A stretch of DNA of 45,817 nt, taken from contig MFUP01000006.1 of assembly GCA_001785735.1 (NCBI GenBank), forward strand, positions 3,384 to 49,200, in the 5' to 3' direction. Made by a program: the position numbers and the translations under genes. Shown piece by piece: positions 1-8,200 of this stretch. Numbering within the stretch: the stretch's first letter is position 1; each line of letters opens with the position of its first letter. The DNA is from Candidatus Nomurabacteria bacterium RIFCSPLOWO2_01_FULL_33_24 (GTDB lineage Bacteria; Patescibacteriota; Minisyncoccia; Phycocordibacterales; MFUP01). Under the pieces are notes generated by a model. The model did not search any database, was not told where the DNA came from, and was given only the letters and a program-made list of their open reading frames with translations.

Positions 1-1765
1 CACCATCTCTGGTTTAACCGCTGGCACAACTTATTACTATCGAATTATTGGTTCTAATAGCGCTGGTTCTGCTCAAGGATCTCAAATTTCTTTTACTACC
101 ACTACTAGTGGGGGAGGAAATGTTCCTATTATCACTACCACTAGTGTTTCTGGGGTTGGACAAACTTATGCTACTTTAAATGGAACTTACAATGATAATG
201 GAACTGGATTAAACACTACAGTTTATTTTCAATACGGAACTAGCTCTAGCAATTTAAACTCAACTACTGGGTCAACAACTTATAGTTCTAGTTCAGATAT
301 TTTTAACAATAATATTTCTAGTCTTTCATCCGGAACTACTTATTATTTTCGAGCGGTTGGCAATAACTCAAACGGAACTGCCTATGGATCTATTTTAAGT
401 TTTTTTGTTCCGACTTCAGGCGGTGGGTCAGCCCCAAGCATTACCACTAATTCGGCCTCCGGAATAACTAATAGTTCTGCTGTTTTGAATGGTTATTATA
501 ATGCTAATAACGATAATACTACTACTTACTTCCGTTATGGAACTAGCTCTAGTAATTTAAATCAAAACACTGCTTCGGTTTCTCAAGGAAATGGATCAGG
601 AATATTCAGCAATGCTATTTCTAATTTAAACAATAATACTACTTATTATTTTCAAGCGGTGGGATGGAATAGTAATGGCTATACTAATGGGACAATTTTA
701 AATTTTACTACAGGATCTGGAAATGGAAATGGACTGATTCCAACAGTAGAAACTACTATTGCTACTCTAACTGCTGACACCACTACCCGATTAAATGGTT
801 TAGTTATTTCTACCGGAGCTGTTTCAACCAATGTTTGGTTTGAATGGGGGTCAGCTATTAGTCTAGGGAAAACAACCGCTGTCCAATCAATTGGTTCCGG
901 GACAAATATTAGCTTCAATGACTCCTTGTCTGGTTTAAATACTAATAGTATCTATTATTTTAGACTTGTTGGGCAAAACCAATATGGAATTGATTACGGA
1001 GAAATCAGAATTTTTAGAACCCAAGGATCTGGTTATATAGAAGTGCCGATTTCTAATAGCCCCAATAGTCTTGTTTCTCTTGAAATTGAAACATCCTATG
1101 AAGATATTTTTGTTGGGGATAGTTTAACTTACATAATTACTTATACAAACACTAGTAACAAAAGTTTAAAAAATGTTATTTTAAGAGTGGCTTTGCCAAA
1201 CGAAATAGAATTTTCAAGATCAGACGAAGGACGCTTTTCTGAATCTAGTCATGAGTTATCAATTAATCTTGGAACCCTAGCTCCTTATGAAAAAGATTCT
1301 CTTAGAGTTAGAGGAGATGTTTTAAACACCGCCAAAGGAAAAGAAATTTTAGTTACTACCGCCGCTCTTGTTTACACCGATTCTTCTAGTAATATTCAAA
1401 ATGAAGTAATTGCTTACATCTTGAATTATGTTTTAGAAAATAAAGGAAACGGAGGATTAGTAGCCGGTCTTTTTGGAACAGATGGTTTTTTCCCTAGTAG
1501 TTTGTTTAGCTGGCTCTTACTTATTTTAGTGATCCTAGGAATAGTTTATGTTGGCCGAATGGTTTACGACAGAGAATCTCCCGCCTTTGCTGTGAGAAAG
1601 CAAAACAATAATTCTAATAACAGAAATACTAATATCAGCGATAATGAATTTGATGCTTATAATGAATATAAGCGTAGCCAAATGTATTACAACAGCCAAA
1701 ATAGTTTCCCAAAATCAGAATCAGGACAAGGAGGACCGCCATCTTTCTTAAGAGAAAATATCTAA
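1..1765 (+). CDS. Cell-surface protein with FN3-like repeats and C-terminal membrane anchor (5' partial)
   Basis: The frame is open from base 2, so the start lies upstream of the window. At least three repeats of about 100 residues are visible, each with a core like 'YGTSSSNLN' followed about 40 residues later by 'TYYFRAVGxNSNG', which resembles fibronectin-III/Ig-like beta-sandwich modules. A DUF11-like segment follows ('SLTYIITYTNTSNKSLKN', about bases 1100-1330). One membrane helix (about 1495-1560, 'WLLLILVILGIVYVG') precedes a roughly 65-residue Asn/Ser-rich tail. The expected topology is an extracellular repeat stalk, one anchor and a short cytoplasmic tail. A strong terminator follows the stop. 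The repeats are Thr/Ser/Asn-rich and low in complexity, so the family cannot be named; a surface or adhesion role is inferred from architecture only. Confidence 0.75.
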   Translation, partial: TISGLTAGTTYYYRIIGSNSAGSAQGSQISFTTTTSGGGNVPIITTTSVSGVGQTYATLNGTYNDNGTGLNTTVYFQYGTSSSNLNSTTGSTTYSSSSDIFNNNISSLSSGTTYYFRAVGNNSNGTAYGSILSFFVPTSGGGSAPSITTNSASGITNSSAVLNGYYNANNDNTTTYFRYGTSSSNLNQNTASVSQGNGSGIFSNAISNLNNNTTYYFQAVGWNSNGYTNGTILNFTTGSGNGNGLIPTVETTIATLTADTTTRLNGLVISTGAVSTNVWFEWGSAISLGKTTAVQSIGSGTNISFNDSLSGLNTNSIYYFRLVGQNQYGIDYGEIRIFRTQGSGYIEVPISNSPNSLVSLEIETSYEDIFVGDSLTYIITYTNTSNKSLKNVILRVALPNEIEFSRSDEGRFSESSHELSINLGTLAPYEKDSLRVRGDVLNTAKGKEILVTTAALVYTDSSSNIQNEVIAYILNYVLENKGNGGLVAGLFGTDGFFPSSLFSWLLLILVILGIVYVGRMVYDRESPAFAVRKQNNNSNNRNTNISDNEFDAYNEYKRSQMYYNSQNSFPKSESGQGGPPSFLRENI

Positions 1766-1781
1766 TTAAATTAAAAATTAA

Positions 1782-1815
1782 TCAAAAAATCCCTGCTTCC
1801 GCGGGGATTTTTTGA
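1782..1815 (+). terminator. Strong intrinsic terminator after the surface protein gene
   Basis: A 15-bp stem (one G-U pair) with a TTCC tetraloop. The G+C core is flanked by A-run and T-run arms, so it could work in both directions. It separates the surface protein gene from tsaE. Confidence 0.9.
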
Positions 1816-1818
1816 TGC

Positions 1819-1824
1819 TATAAT
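1819..1824 (+). promoter_or_regulatory. Extended -10 box of tsaE, leaderless spacing
   Basis: TATAAT preceded by TGC, with 8 bases to the ATG at 1833. Transcription would begin at or next to the start codon. No -35 is evident, and the terminator occupies that region. Confidence 0.65.
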
Positions 1825-1832
1825 TTTTAAAT

Positions 1833-2279
1833 ATGCTTATCAAAAACTTAGAAGAAATGAAAAAATTAGCTGAACGGTTTATTAAATCAATTGATCAACC
1901 GTTAGAAAACAAAGCGACTATTGTTGGTCTTTATGGCAATTTGGGTTCCGGGAAAACGGCTTTTGTAAAAAAAGTAGCTGAGGTTTTAGGAATTAAAGAA
2001 CATGTCATTAGCCCTACTTTTGTTATTTTTAAAAATTATAAATTAAACAAAAGCCGTTTTCAAAAACTTGTTCATATTGATGCTTATCGGTTAGAAGACG
2101 AAGAAGCGTTAAATAAATTAGATTTTTCTAAAATAATTGAAGACCAGAACAACCTTGTTTTAGTTGAATGGGCAAATCAAGTTGTTAGCGCCTTACCAAA
2201 AGATCATCTTAGAATAAATTTTGAATATATAAATGACCAGACGAGAAACATAAAAGTAGATGATAGAATAGAGAGATGA
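1833..2279 (+). CDS. tsaE: tRNA threonylcarbamoyladenosine biosynthesis ATPase TsaE
   Basis: 148 residues, normal for TsaE. A Walker A loop 'GNLGSGKT' lies at residues 35-42, followed by the family's 'SPTFV' segment, 'HIDAYRL' (Walker-B-like) and 'VEWANQV'. TsaE is the P-loop ATPase that drives the TsaB-TsaD complex, which makes t6A37 in ANN-decoding tRNAs. The gene has its own leaderless promoter just after a terminator. Its TGA stop overlaps the polA ATG (ATGA), so the two are probably translationally coupled. tsaB and tsaD are not in the window. Confidence 0.93.
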   Translation: MLIKNLEEMKKLAERFIKSIDQPLENKATIVGLYGNLGSGKTAFVKKVAEVLGIKEHVISPTFVIFKNYKLNKSRFQKLVHIDAYRLEDEEALNKLDFSKIIEDQNNLVLVEWANQVVSALPKDHLRINFEYINDQTRNIKVDDRIER

Positions 2280-4690
2280 TTAAAAAAAGCGACAAAAAAA
2301 CTCTTATTTTACTTGATGCCCATGCTATTATTCATCGGGCTTATCATGCCCTTCCCGACTTTTCTTCTAGTAAAGGAGAGCCGACAGGAGCTTTATACGG
2401 TCTTTCGGCGATGCTTATTAAAATTATTTGGGACCTAAAACCCGACTATTTAATTGCCTGTTATGATCTTCCAGAAAAGACTTTCAGACATGATGCTTAT
2501 GACAATTACAAAGCAGGGAGAGAAAAAATCAGCGATGATCTTATTCACCAACTTGAAAAATCAAAAGAAGTTTTTAAAAGTTTTAGTATTCCCGTTTATG
2601 CTCAGTCGGGATTTGAAGCTGATGATATTTTAGGAACAATAGTTGAAAAAACAAAAAATAAAAAAGATTTAAATATTATTATTGCTTCTGGCGATCTTGA
2701 TACTTTGCAATTAATTAATGATAAAAAAGTTCAGGTTTATACTCTAAGAAAAGGATTAAATGATACTATTTTATATGATGAAAAAGCTGTTAAAGACAGG
2801 TTTGGTTTCGCTCCAGAATTACTAGTTGATTATAAAGGACTTAGAGGAGATCCTTCCGACAATATAATCGGAATTTCTGGTATCGGTGAAAAAACAGCTT
2901 CTTCTCTAATAACAAATTTTGGTTCATTGGAAAATATTTATAAAATTATTAAAAAAGACTCATTTGAATTAATAAAAGCAGGGATTAAACCCAGAGTGAT
3001 AGAACTCTTAAGAGCTGGAGAAGACGAAGCTTTCTTTTCAAAAACATTAGCTCGAATAAGGAGAGACGCCCCAATTAAATTTTCTCTTCCCAACAAAGAA
3101 TGGAAAGAAACAATTAAATCAGGGAACATAGAAACTTTATTTAGAGAACTTGGATTCAAGAGTCTTCAAAATCGTTTCAATCAGCTTTTTGGGATAATTG
3201 AGAATCCTAATTCTAAAGATCAAAACCAAAGATTCTTGCTCCAGACTTCAATGGCGAGTCAGGAAAAACAAAAAGAAGAAAAAGAAATCGGTGTCGCCCT
3301 TTGGCTTTTATCATCTAATTTATCCAACCCCACCCTAGAAGATATTTTAGAATTTGAAAATAGCCATGATTTTAATCAAGCCAAAAATAAAATATTAAAA
3401 AAAATTAAAGAAGAAAAATTAGAGTATGTTTATAAAAATATTGAATTACCCATCATTCCCATTATCGAAGAAATGGAAAAACATGGAATTTTAATTGATT
3501 TAAATTATATCAAAAAACTATCCATTGATTATCATCAGCAATTAGAAAAACTGGAACATAAAATTTGGGAAGAGGCCGGAGGGAAGTTTAATATTAATTC
3601 TCCTAAACAAATGGCAGAAATACTCTTTGATAAACTAAAATTAATTCCTCTTGGAGATAGAATTAAAAAAACAAAAGGCGGGGCTCGATCAACTCGAATA
3701 TCAGAATTAGAAAAATTAATAGGTACTCACAAAATTATTGATGAAATCATTGATTATCGTGAACTTCAAAAATTACTTTCAACCTATATTGATGTTATCC
3801 CAAGAATGACCGAAAAAGATAATCGTTTACATGCTAAATTTATTCAAACAGGAACTACTACCGGAAGATTTTCCTCAGTCAGCCCTAATCTCCAAAATAT
3901 TCCTATTAGAAGCGATTTAGGAAAAAAAATTCGTAATGCTTTTATCGCTTCTCCTAATCATAAATTAATTGCTTTTGATTATTCTCAAATTGAACTTCGA
4001 ATTGCCGCTCTTTTATCTCAAGATAAATATTTTTTACAAATCTTTACAGAAAAAAAAGATATTCACAATGCCGTGGCCTCTAGAGTTTTTGGTGTTTCTG
4101 AAGAGAAAGTTGATCCCGAGATGAGACGACAAGCTAAAGTTATCAATTTTGGGATTATTTATGGAATGGGAGTATTAGCTCTTCAAAAAACATTAAAATC
4201 TAACAGAGCCGAAGCCAAAAAATTTTATGATGATTATTTTCAAAAGTTTCCTAGATTAATAGCTTATTTAGAAGAGATAAAGGACTCAGCTCGAAAAAAT
4301 GGATACACAGAAACTCTTTTTGGAAGAAGACGCTATTTCCCCGAGATTAAATCTAAACTTCCCTTTATTAGAGCGATGGCCGAAAGAATGGCTATCAACG
4401 CTCCTATCCAAGGAACCTCCGCCGATATTATTAAATTAGCTATTAGTCAGGCAGATAAAGTTATTATTGAAGCTAAATTAAAAAATAAATGCCACCTAGT
4501 TCTTCAAGTTCATGATGAATTAATTTATGAGGTAGATGAAAAAATTATTCACGAAGCGGTAAAAATAATAAAATCAGCCATGGAAAAAAATATTTCTCAA
4601 GAATTTTTAAAAAATAAAAAAGAAGTCCCAATCACGACAGATATTTCTATTGGTTCTAATTGGGGAGAAATGACAAAAATTAGGGGGTGA
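2276..4690 (+). CDS. polA: DNA polymerase I, lacking the 3'-5' exonuclease domain
   Basis: 804 residues. Residues 1 to about 300 form the 5'-nuclease domain ('LLDAHAIIHRAYHAL', 'FEADDILGT', 'SGDLDTLQL', 'SDNIIGISGIGEKTA'). The polymerase domain starts near residue 384 ('NIELPIIPIIEEMEKHGI'). Motif A 'FDYSQIELR' carries D568, motif B is 'RRQAKVINFGIIYGMG', and motif C is H746-D747-E748. Only about 80 residues separate the two domains, whereas the E. coli enzyme has a roughly 200-residue exonuclease domain there, so proofreading is absent. The expected role is Okazaki-fragment maturation and repair synthesis. It overlaps tsaE by 4 bases. Confidence 0.96.
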   Translation: MIKKSDKKTLILLDAHAIIHRAYHALPDFSSSKGEPTGALYGLSAMLIKIIWDLKPDYLIACYDLPEKTFRHDAYDNYKAGREKISDDLIHQLEKSKEVFKSFSIPVYAQSGFEADDILGTIVEKTKNKKDLNIIIASGDLDTLQLINDKKVQVYTLRKGLNDTILYDEKAVKDRFGFAPELLVDYKGLRGDPSDNIIGISGIGEKTASSLITNFGSLENIYKIIKKDSFELIKAGIKPRVIELLRAGEDEAFFSKTLARIRRDAPIKFSLPNKEWKETIKSGNIETLFRELGFKSLQNRFNQLFGIIENPNSKDQNQRFLLQTSMASQEKQKEEKEIGVALWLLSSNLSNPTLEDILEFENSHDFNQAKNKILKKIKEEKLEYVYKNIELPIIPIIEEMEKHGILIDLNYIKKLSIDYHQQLEKLEHKIWEEAGGKFNINSPKQMAEILFDKLKLIPLGDRIKKTKGGARSTRISELEKLIGTHKIIDEIIDYRELQKLLSTYIDVIPRMTEKDNRLHAKFIQTGTTTGRFSSVSPNLQNIPIRSDLGKKIRNAFIASPNHKLIAFDYSQIELRIAALLSQDKYFLQIFTEKKDIHNAVASRVFGVSEEKVDPEMRRQAKVINFGIIYGMGVLALQKTLKSNRAEAKKFYDDYFQKFPRLIAYLEEIKDSARKNGYTETLFGRRRYFPEIKSKLPFIRAMAERMAINAPIQGTSADIIKLAISQADKVIIEAKLKNKCHLVLQVHDELIYEVDEKIIHEAVKIIKSAMEKNISQEFLKNKKEVPITTDISIGSNWGEMTKIRG

Positions 4691-4692
4691 GA

Positions 4693-4698
4693 TATAAT
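4693..4698 (+). promoter_or_regulatory. -10 box of the methyltransferase gene, leaderless spacing
   Basis: TATAAT with 7 bases to the ATG at 4706. It starts right after the polA stop codon. Confidence 0.6.
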
Positions 4699-4705
4699 AA
4701 TCCCA

Positions 4706-5206
4706 ATGGATAATATTAATGAACAAAACGAAGACAAAGAGGTAAAAATTCACCACTTTCTTGCCTATAGTCCGATGATTTACTTAATTGGATTAATTGC
4801 AGGTTTTTTTGCTGATATTCTTTATCCCGTGAAAATTATTCCTGAAACAATTGTTTTGCCGATAGGCTTTGTTTTAATTATTTTATCCCCAATGTTAATT
4901 TTATGGGCTCAGCACTCTTCTCGTAATTTTAGAAAAGAAAAAAAACTCGCTAAAATAGAGACAAAAGATTTTTGTAAAGGACCATATAGACTTACCAGAA
5001 ATCCAACCTATCTCGGTTTGTTTTTTTTAGTTTTAGGCTTTGGTATTTTAGCCAATGCTATTTTAATTGTTTTAATGGCAGTAATTTCTTTTTTAATAGT
5101 CAATTTTATCTTTCTTAAAAAAGAGGAGAAACTCTTAGAAAGAAAATTCGGGGGAGAATATCTTGAATACAAAAAGTCAGTTAGACGCTGGCTTGGCAAA
5201 AAATGA
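4706..5206 (+). CDS. Integral-membrane methyltransferase, ICMT/PEMT-like family
   Basis: 166 residues with hydrophobic segments near residues 14-37, 47-68 and 101-133. The C-terminal half has the family signature: 'GPYRLTRNPTYLG' (about residues 92-104) and a terminal 'EEKLLERKFGGEYLEYKK' followed by an Arg-rich end. These elements bind S-adenosylmethionine in isoprenylcysteine carboxyl methyltransferases and phospholipid N-methyltransferases. The substrate cannot be told from sequence. The stop overlaps the holA start (ATGA), but no functional link is obvious. Confidence 0.8.
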   Translation: MDNINEQNEDKEVKIHHFLAYSPMIYLIGLIAGFFADILYPVKIIPETIVLPIGFVLIILSPMLILWAQHSSRNFRKEKKLAKIETKDFCKGPYRLTRNPTYLGLFFLVLGFGILANAILIVLMAVISFLIVNFIFLKKEEKLLERKFGGEYLEYKKSVRRWLGKK

Positions 5207-5910
5207 TCCATTTATTTTATGGTAATGATATTGATAAGCGCCGAACCGCTTATGAGAAGCTTTTCAATAAACAAAAAAGTTCTTTCTTTTTAATGAATGA
5301 TTTTGATTTTAATAAAGAGGAATTTGAAAATCTTATTTATGCTTCCGGTCTTTTTGTTGATAAATATTTTATTATTCTTGAAAATGTTTTGGAAAAAGAT
5401 GAAATAAAAGAATTTATCTTAAAGAAATTGAAAGACTTATCAGAATCCAATAATAATTTTGTTTTTATTGAGCAATCTTTATCAAAAAATATAGTTGATA
5501 AATTTAAAAAATATACCGAAAATATTAAATTATTTGATTTGCCTAAAACAATTCCCAAGGGAAGATTTCATCTCTTTGATCTAACAGATGTCCTGGGGAA
5601 AAAAGATAAAAAGGGTTTATGGATTTTATTTCAAAAAGCAATTAATTCTGGAATAATCCCAGATGAAATTATTGGTATTTTTATTTGGCAAATTAAAATG
5701 ATATTTTTAGTTAAAAATGAAAAAAATTACTCACCTCAATTAGGAATTAAACCTTTTGTTTTTGCAAAGGCTAAATCATTTAGTCGTAATTTTACAGATG
5801 CGGAACTTAAAAATTTATCATCTAAATTAATAACTCTTTATCATGAAAATAGGCGTCAAGCAGGGAGTTTGGAAATCAATTTAGAAAAATTTATTTTAGA
5901 ATCTATTTAA
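5203..5910 (+). CDS. holA: Short DNA polymerase III delta subunit-like protein (HolA)
   Basis: 235 residues against about 330-340 for typical HolA. The N-terminus 'IHLFYGNDIDKRRTAYEKLF' and 'GLFVDKYFIILENV' (about residue 50) match the delta clamp-loader fold. The C-terminal 'FIWQIKMIFLVKN...KPFVFAKAKSFSRNFTDAELKNLSSKLITLYHENRRQ' matches the collar region ('L...d...K.G'). Delta opens the beta clamp within the clamp loader. The protein seems to have lost part of the middle. It overlaps the preceding gene by 4 bases, and a terminator follows. Confidence 0.75.
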   Translation: MIHLFYGNDIDKRRTAYEKLFNKQKSSFFLMNDFDFNKEEFENLIYASGLFVDKYFIILENVLEKDEIKEFILKKLKDLSESNNNFVFIEQSLSKNIVDKFKKYTENIKLFDLPKTIPKGRFHLFDLTDVLGKKDKKGLWILFQKAINSGIIPDEIIGIFIWQIKMIFLVKNEKNYSPQLGIKPFVFAKAKSFSRNFTDAELKNLSSKLITLYHENRRQAGSLEINLEKFILESI

Positions 5911-5924
5911 AACCAAGAAACAAT

Positions 5925-5970
5925 AAAGCCTCTAAATACAGACTAGGCTAAATTTAGAGGCTTTTATTTT
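5925..5970 (+). terminator. Intrinsic terminator after holA
   Basis: A 13-bp perfect stem (AAAGCCTCTAAAT paired with ATTTAGAGGCTTT) around a 14-base loop, followed by a T-rich tract. The rest of the 257-base gap to 6167 holds one small hairpin (GGTCA/TGACC, about 5974-5995) and nothing else I recognise. Confidence 0.85.
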
Positions 5971-6167
5971 TAGGGTCAACAAAAAAGCTGACCAAACGAT
6001 TTTTCCCTTTTTAAGATGATTTTGAAATAACAATAATTTTGTGAACAGATAAACTTCTATGAATTATGACTAACTGCCAAAGTTAAAGATATCTTAACAA
6101 AAAATCATCCAGTTTTATTATAACTAATTTTTATAAAAGTAAAAGTCTTTTATGTGGATAAGATTAA

Positions 6168-6551
6168 TTATTCAGGAAGAAGACATCCAGTTTTTTCTGC
6201 CAAATTTTCTAAGGGAATTACTCCCTCAACTTTTTCTCCATCAGAAAATTCCCAAGTTGGGTATCTGACAATCCCTTTATCTTGGCACTCTTGTTTCATG
6301 CTTTTATCTTGATTGGAACACTCCTGATAAGGGAGAAAATCAACCGATTTTCCAAACATTTCTTTTTGGGTAGCGCAAGCCGAGCACCAAAAAGCGCCAT
6401 TAAAAATAGCTCCCTGATTTCCCAAGCACTGGGCGAATTCATCATATTTAGCCGGTTCCCTTGGTTTTTGGGAATCAAGATAGGCAAAAATTAATATTGC
6501 CAAAACAACCACTACGATTATCACTATTGTTATAATTGTTTGTTTATTCAT
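6168..6551 (-). CDS. Membrane-anchored thioredoxin-like disulfide protein
   Basis: 127 residues. An N-terminal anchor (about residues 5-24) is followed by a short thioredoxin-like domain with the redox motif C56-S-A-C59 in 'GAFWCSACATQKEMFG', the setting seen in VKOR-associated thioredoxin domains. Two more cysteines (C78, C89) lie before 'GIVRYPTWEF', where the Pro matches the cis-Pro loop of the fold. A 'GVIPLENLAEKTGC' C-terminus completes it. It probably acts outside the membrane in disulfide exchange, perhaps for the many Cys-rich secreted proteins such as the one at 23481-27293. No VKOR or DsbB-like partner is in the window. Confidence 0.8.
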   Translation of the reverse strand: MNKQTIITIVIIVVVVLAILIFAYLDSQKPREPAKYDEFAQCLGNQGAIFNGAFWCSACATQKEMFGKSVDFLPYQECSNQDKSMKQECQDKGIVRYPTWEFSDGEKVEGVIPLENLAEKTGCLLPE

Positions 6552-6629
6552 TTCATTAAAAACTTTTAATTATTAAAAATTAATTATTAGACCAACCCCG
6601 CTAAATTTCTAACAGGGTTCATATTTTTT

Positions 6630-6635
6630 ATTATA
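6630..6635 (-). promoter_or_regulatory. Extended -10 box with overlapping inverted repeat
   Basis: On the minus strand TATAAT is preceded by TGG. An inverted repeat ATACCAC-AA-GTGGTAT (6633-6648) overlaps the box, a position suited to an operator. It is about 80 bases upstream of the thioredoxin-like gene. Confidence 0.5.
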
Positions 6636-6704
6636 CCACAAGTGGTATCCCTTTTCTTTTTGATTCTTGCCCTCGACCAATTTTTTCTCCGAAGTTCAAA
6701 CTTG

Positions 6705-6775
6705 TCCCCCCACAAGGAATCGAACCTTGGTCAATTGCTTAAAAGGCAACTGCTTTACCACTAAGCTATGGGGGG
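6705..6775 (-). tRNA. tRNA-Lys(TTT)
   Basis: Full cloverleaf: acceptor CCCCCCA/TGGGGGG, D-stem GCTT/AAGC, anticodon stem GTTGC/GCAAT with loop CTTTTAA (anticodon TTT), T-arm CAAGG-TTCGATT-CCTTG, discriminator A. CCA is not encoded. Confidence 0.95.
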
Positions 6776-6857
6776 GGTTATTAGTGATTGCTTCAATAAA
6801 GATAACATAACATAATAACCTTATGAGGTCTATTGTTTCAATTAAGTATGGTCAAAA

Positions 6858-7727
6858 ATGATTAAAATTCTTTTTTTATTAATCATAATAACTTTAATCA
6901 TCCTATTTTCTTTCGGAGTACCTACCGAAGACACGATAAATAATAGTTTGGTCATATCTAATGTTTTAGTTGATAATAATACCGCCAGCGAGAATATTTG
7001 GTTAGATTTTACACCAAGTTCAGTTTTAATATCAGAGGAAAAAAATCAAAAAACCAAAGAAATTATCAATCCTAATATTGATTTTGATACCAAGTATTTA
7101 TTGGGCAAATTAAATTATCAAAATGACTCTCGTTTTATAGAGGTTTCTTTGGAGGACTCTGTTAAGTCAGGAATGTATTTAAGAAAAGAGACTTATCTAG
7201 CTTTTAAACAAATGACTCAAGATGCCAAAAAAGACAAAATAGATTTAATTATTATTTCCGGTGCTAGAAACTTTGAAACTCAAAAGAATATCTGGGAGAA
7301 TAAATGGTCCGGTTTAATTGGCGATTATTACCTAATAGAAGATGAATATAATAAAGCAACATCTATTTTGGAGCAAAGCGCCATGCCTGGCACATCACGA
7401 CATCATTGGGGGACTGAGATAGATTTAAATAATTTAAACAATAGTTATTTTTATGGGGGTGAAGGATTGAAAATTTATAATTGGTTAGCAGAAAATGCTT
7501 CTAAATATGGCTTTTGCCAACCTTATTCAACGCAAGATTCTCGTTCTGGCGGTTATCAAGAAGAAAGATGGCATTGGTCATACCTGCCGACTTCTTCTGT
7601 TTTTACACAACAATATTCCTCCCTTGTTAAAAATGACGATCTTAGTGGTTTTTTGGGGGACCACTTAGTTTCAGAACTTAAAATAATAGTTAATTATGTA
7701 TTAAATATTAATAGAGAATGTTTATGA
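6858..7727 (+). CDS. VanY/DacB-type D-Ala-D-Ala carboxypeptidase, membrane-anchored
   Basis: 289 residues. An N-terminal hydrophobic segment (residues 1-20) is a signal or anchor. The peptidase M15B domain shows 'ISGARNFETQKNIWENKW' (substrate-binding loop), 'SRHHWGTEID' with zinc ligands His182/183 and D189, and 'ERWHWSY' with H239. The enzyme trims terminal D-Ala from peptidoglycan stem peptides outside the membrane. It matters because it shows that a peptidoglycan wall is remodelled in this organism. The stop overlaps the next gene's likely start (ATGA at 7724), so the pair is probably coupled. A weak TATGGT lies 5 bases before the ATG. Confidence 0.88.
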   Translation: MIKILFLLIIITLIILFSFGVPTEDTINNSLVISNVLVDNNTASENIWLDFTPSSVLISEEKNQKTKEIINPNIDFDTKYLLGKLNYQNDSRFIEVSLEDSVKSGMYLRKETYLAFKQMTQDAKKDKIDLIIISGARNFETQKNIWENKWSGLIGDYYLIEDEYNKATSILEQSAMPGTSRHHWGTEIDLNNLNNSYFYGGEGLKIYNWLAENASKYGFCQPYSTQDSRSGGYQEERWHWSYLPTSSVFTQQYSSLVKNDDLSGFLGDHLVSELKIIVNYVLNINRECL

Positions 7728-8200
7728 AAAAAAAAGAAGTAATTTTAATTATTCATAATGTCCGTAGCGCCTATAATGTTGGTTCAATTTTTCGCACCGC
7801 TGAAACAGCTGGAATAAATGAAATTTATTTAACCGGATATACTCCCGCTCCGGTTGATAAATTTGGCAGGGGCAGAAAAGATATTGCCAAAGTATCTTTA
7901 GGGGCAGAAAAAATAATTCCTTGGAAAAAATTTTCTAAAATTAGAGAAGTTTTAATAAAATTTAAAAAAGAAAATTATTTTATAGTAGCGATTGAACAAT
8001 CAAAAAATTCTTTTGATTACAAAAAAGTAAAACCGCGACAAAAAACTGTTTTTATTGTTGGAAATGAAATTAAAGGGCTTGATCAAAAAATTTTGAATAA
8101 ATGCGAGGTGATAGCAGAAATACCAATGAAAGGAAAAAAAGAATCATTAAATGTCGCTGTTTCCGTCGGAATAGCTTTGTTTAGGATCCTAAAAATTTAA
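7724..8200 (+). CDS. TrmH/SpoU-family RNA 2'-O-methyltransferase
   Basis: 158 residues from the ATG at 7724, which overlaps the upstream stop as ATGA; an in-frame ATG at 7718 is the alternative. The SPOUT motifs are all present: 'NVRSAYNVGSIFRTAE' (motif 1), 'FIVGNEIKGL' (motif 2), and 'EIPMKGKKESLNVAVSVGIAL' (motif 3). It uses S-adenosylmethionine to methylate a ribose in tRNA or rRNA; the target position is not visible. No extra RNA-binding domain is attached. Its 3' end overlaps the convergent mutM by 20 bases. Confidence 0.88.
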   Translation: MKKKEVILIIHNVRSAYNVGSIFRTAETAGINEIYLTGYTPAPVDKFGRGRKDIAKVSLGAEKIIPWKKFSKIREVLIKFKKENYFIVAIEQSKNSFDYKKVKPRQKTVFIVGNEIKGLDQKILNKCEVIAEIPMKGKKESLNVAVSVGIALFRILKI

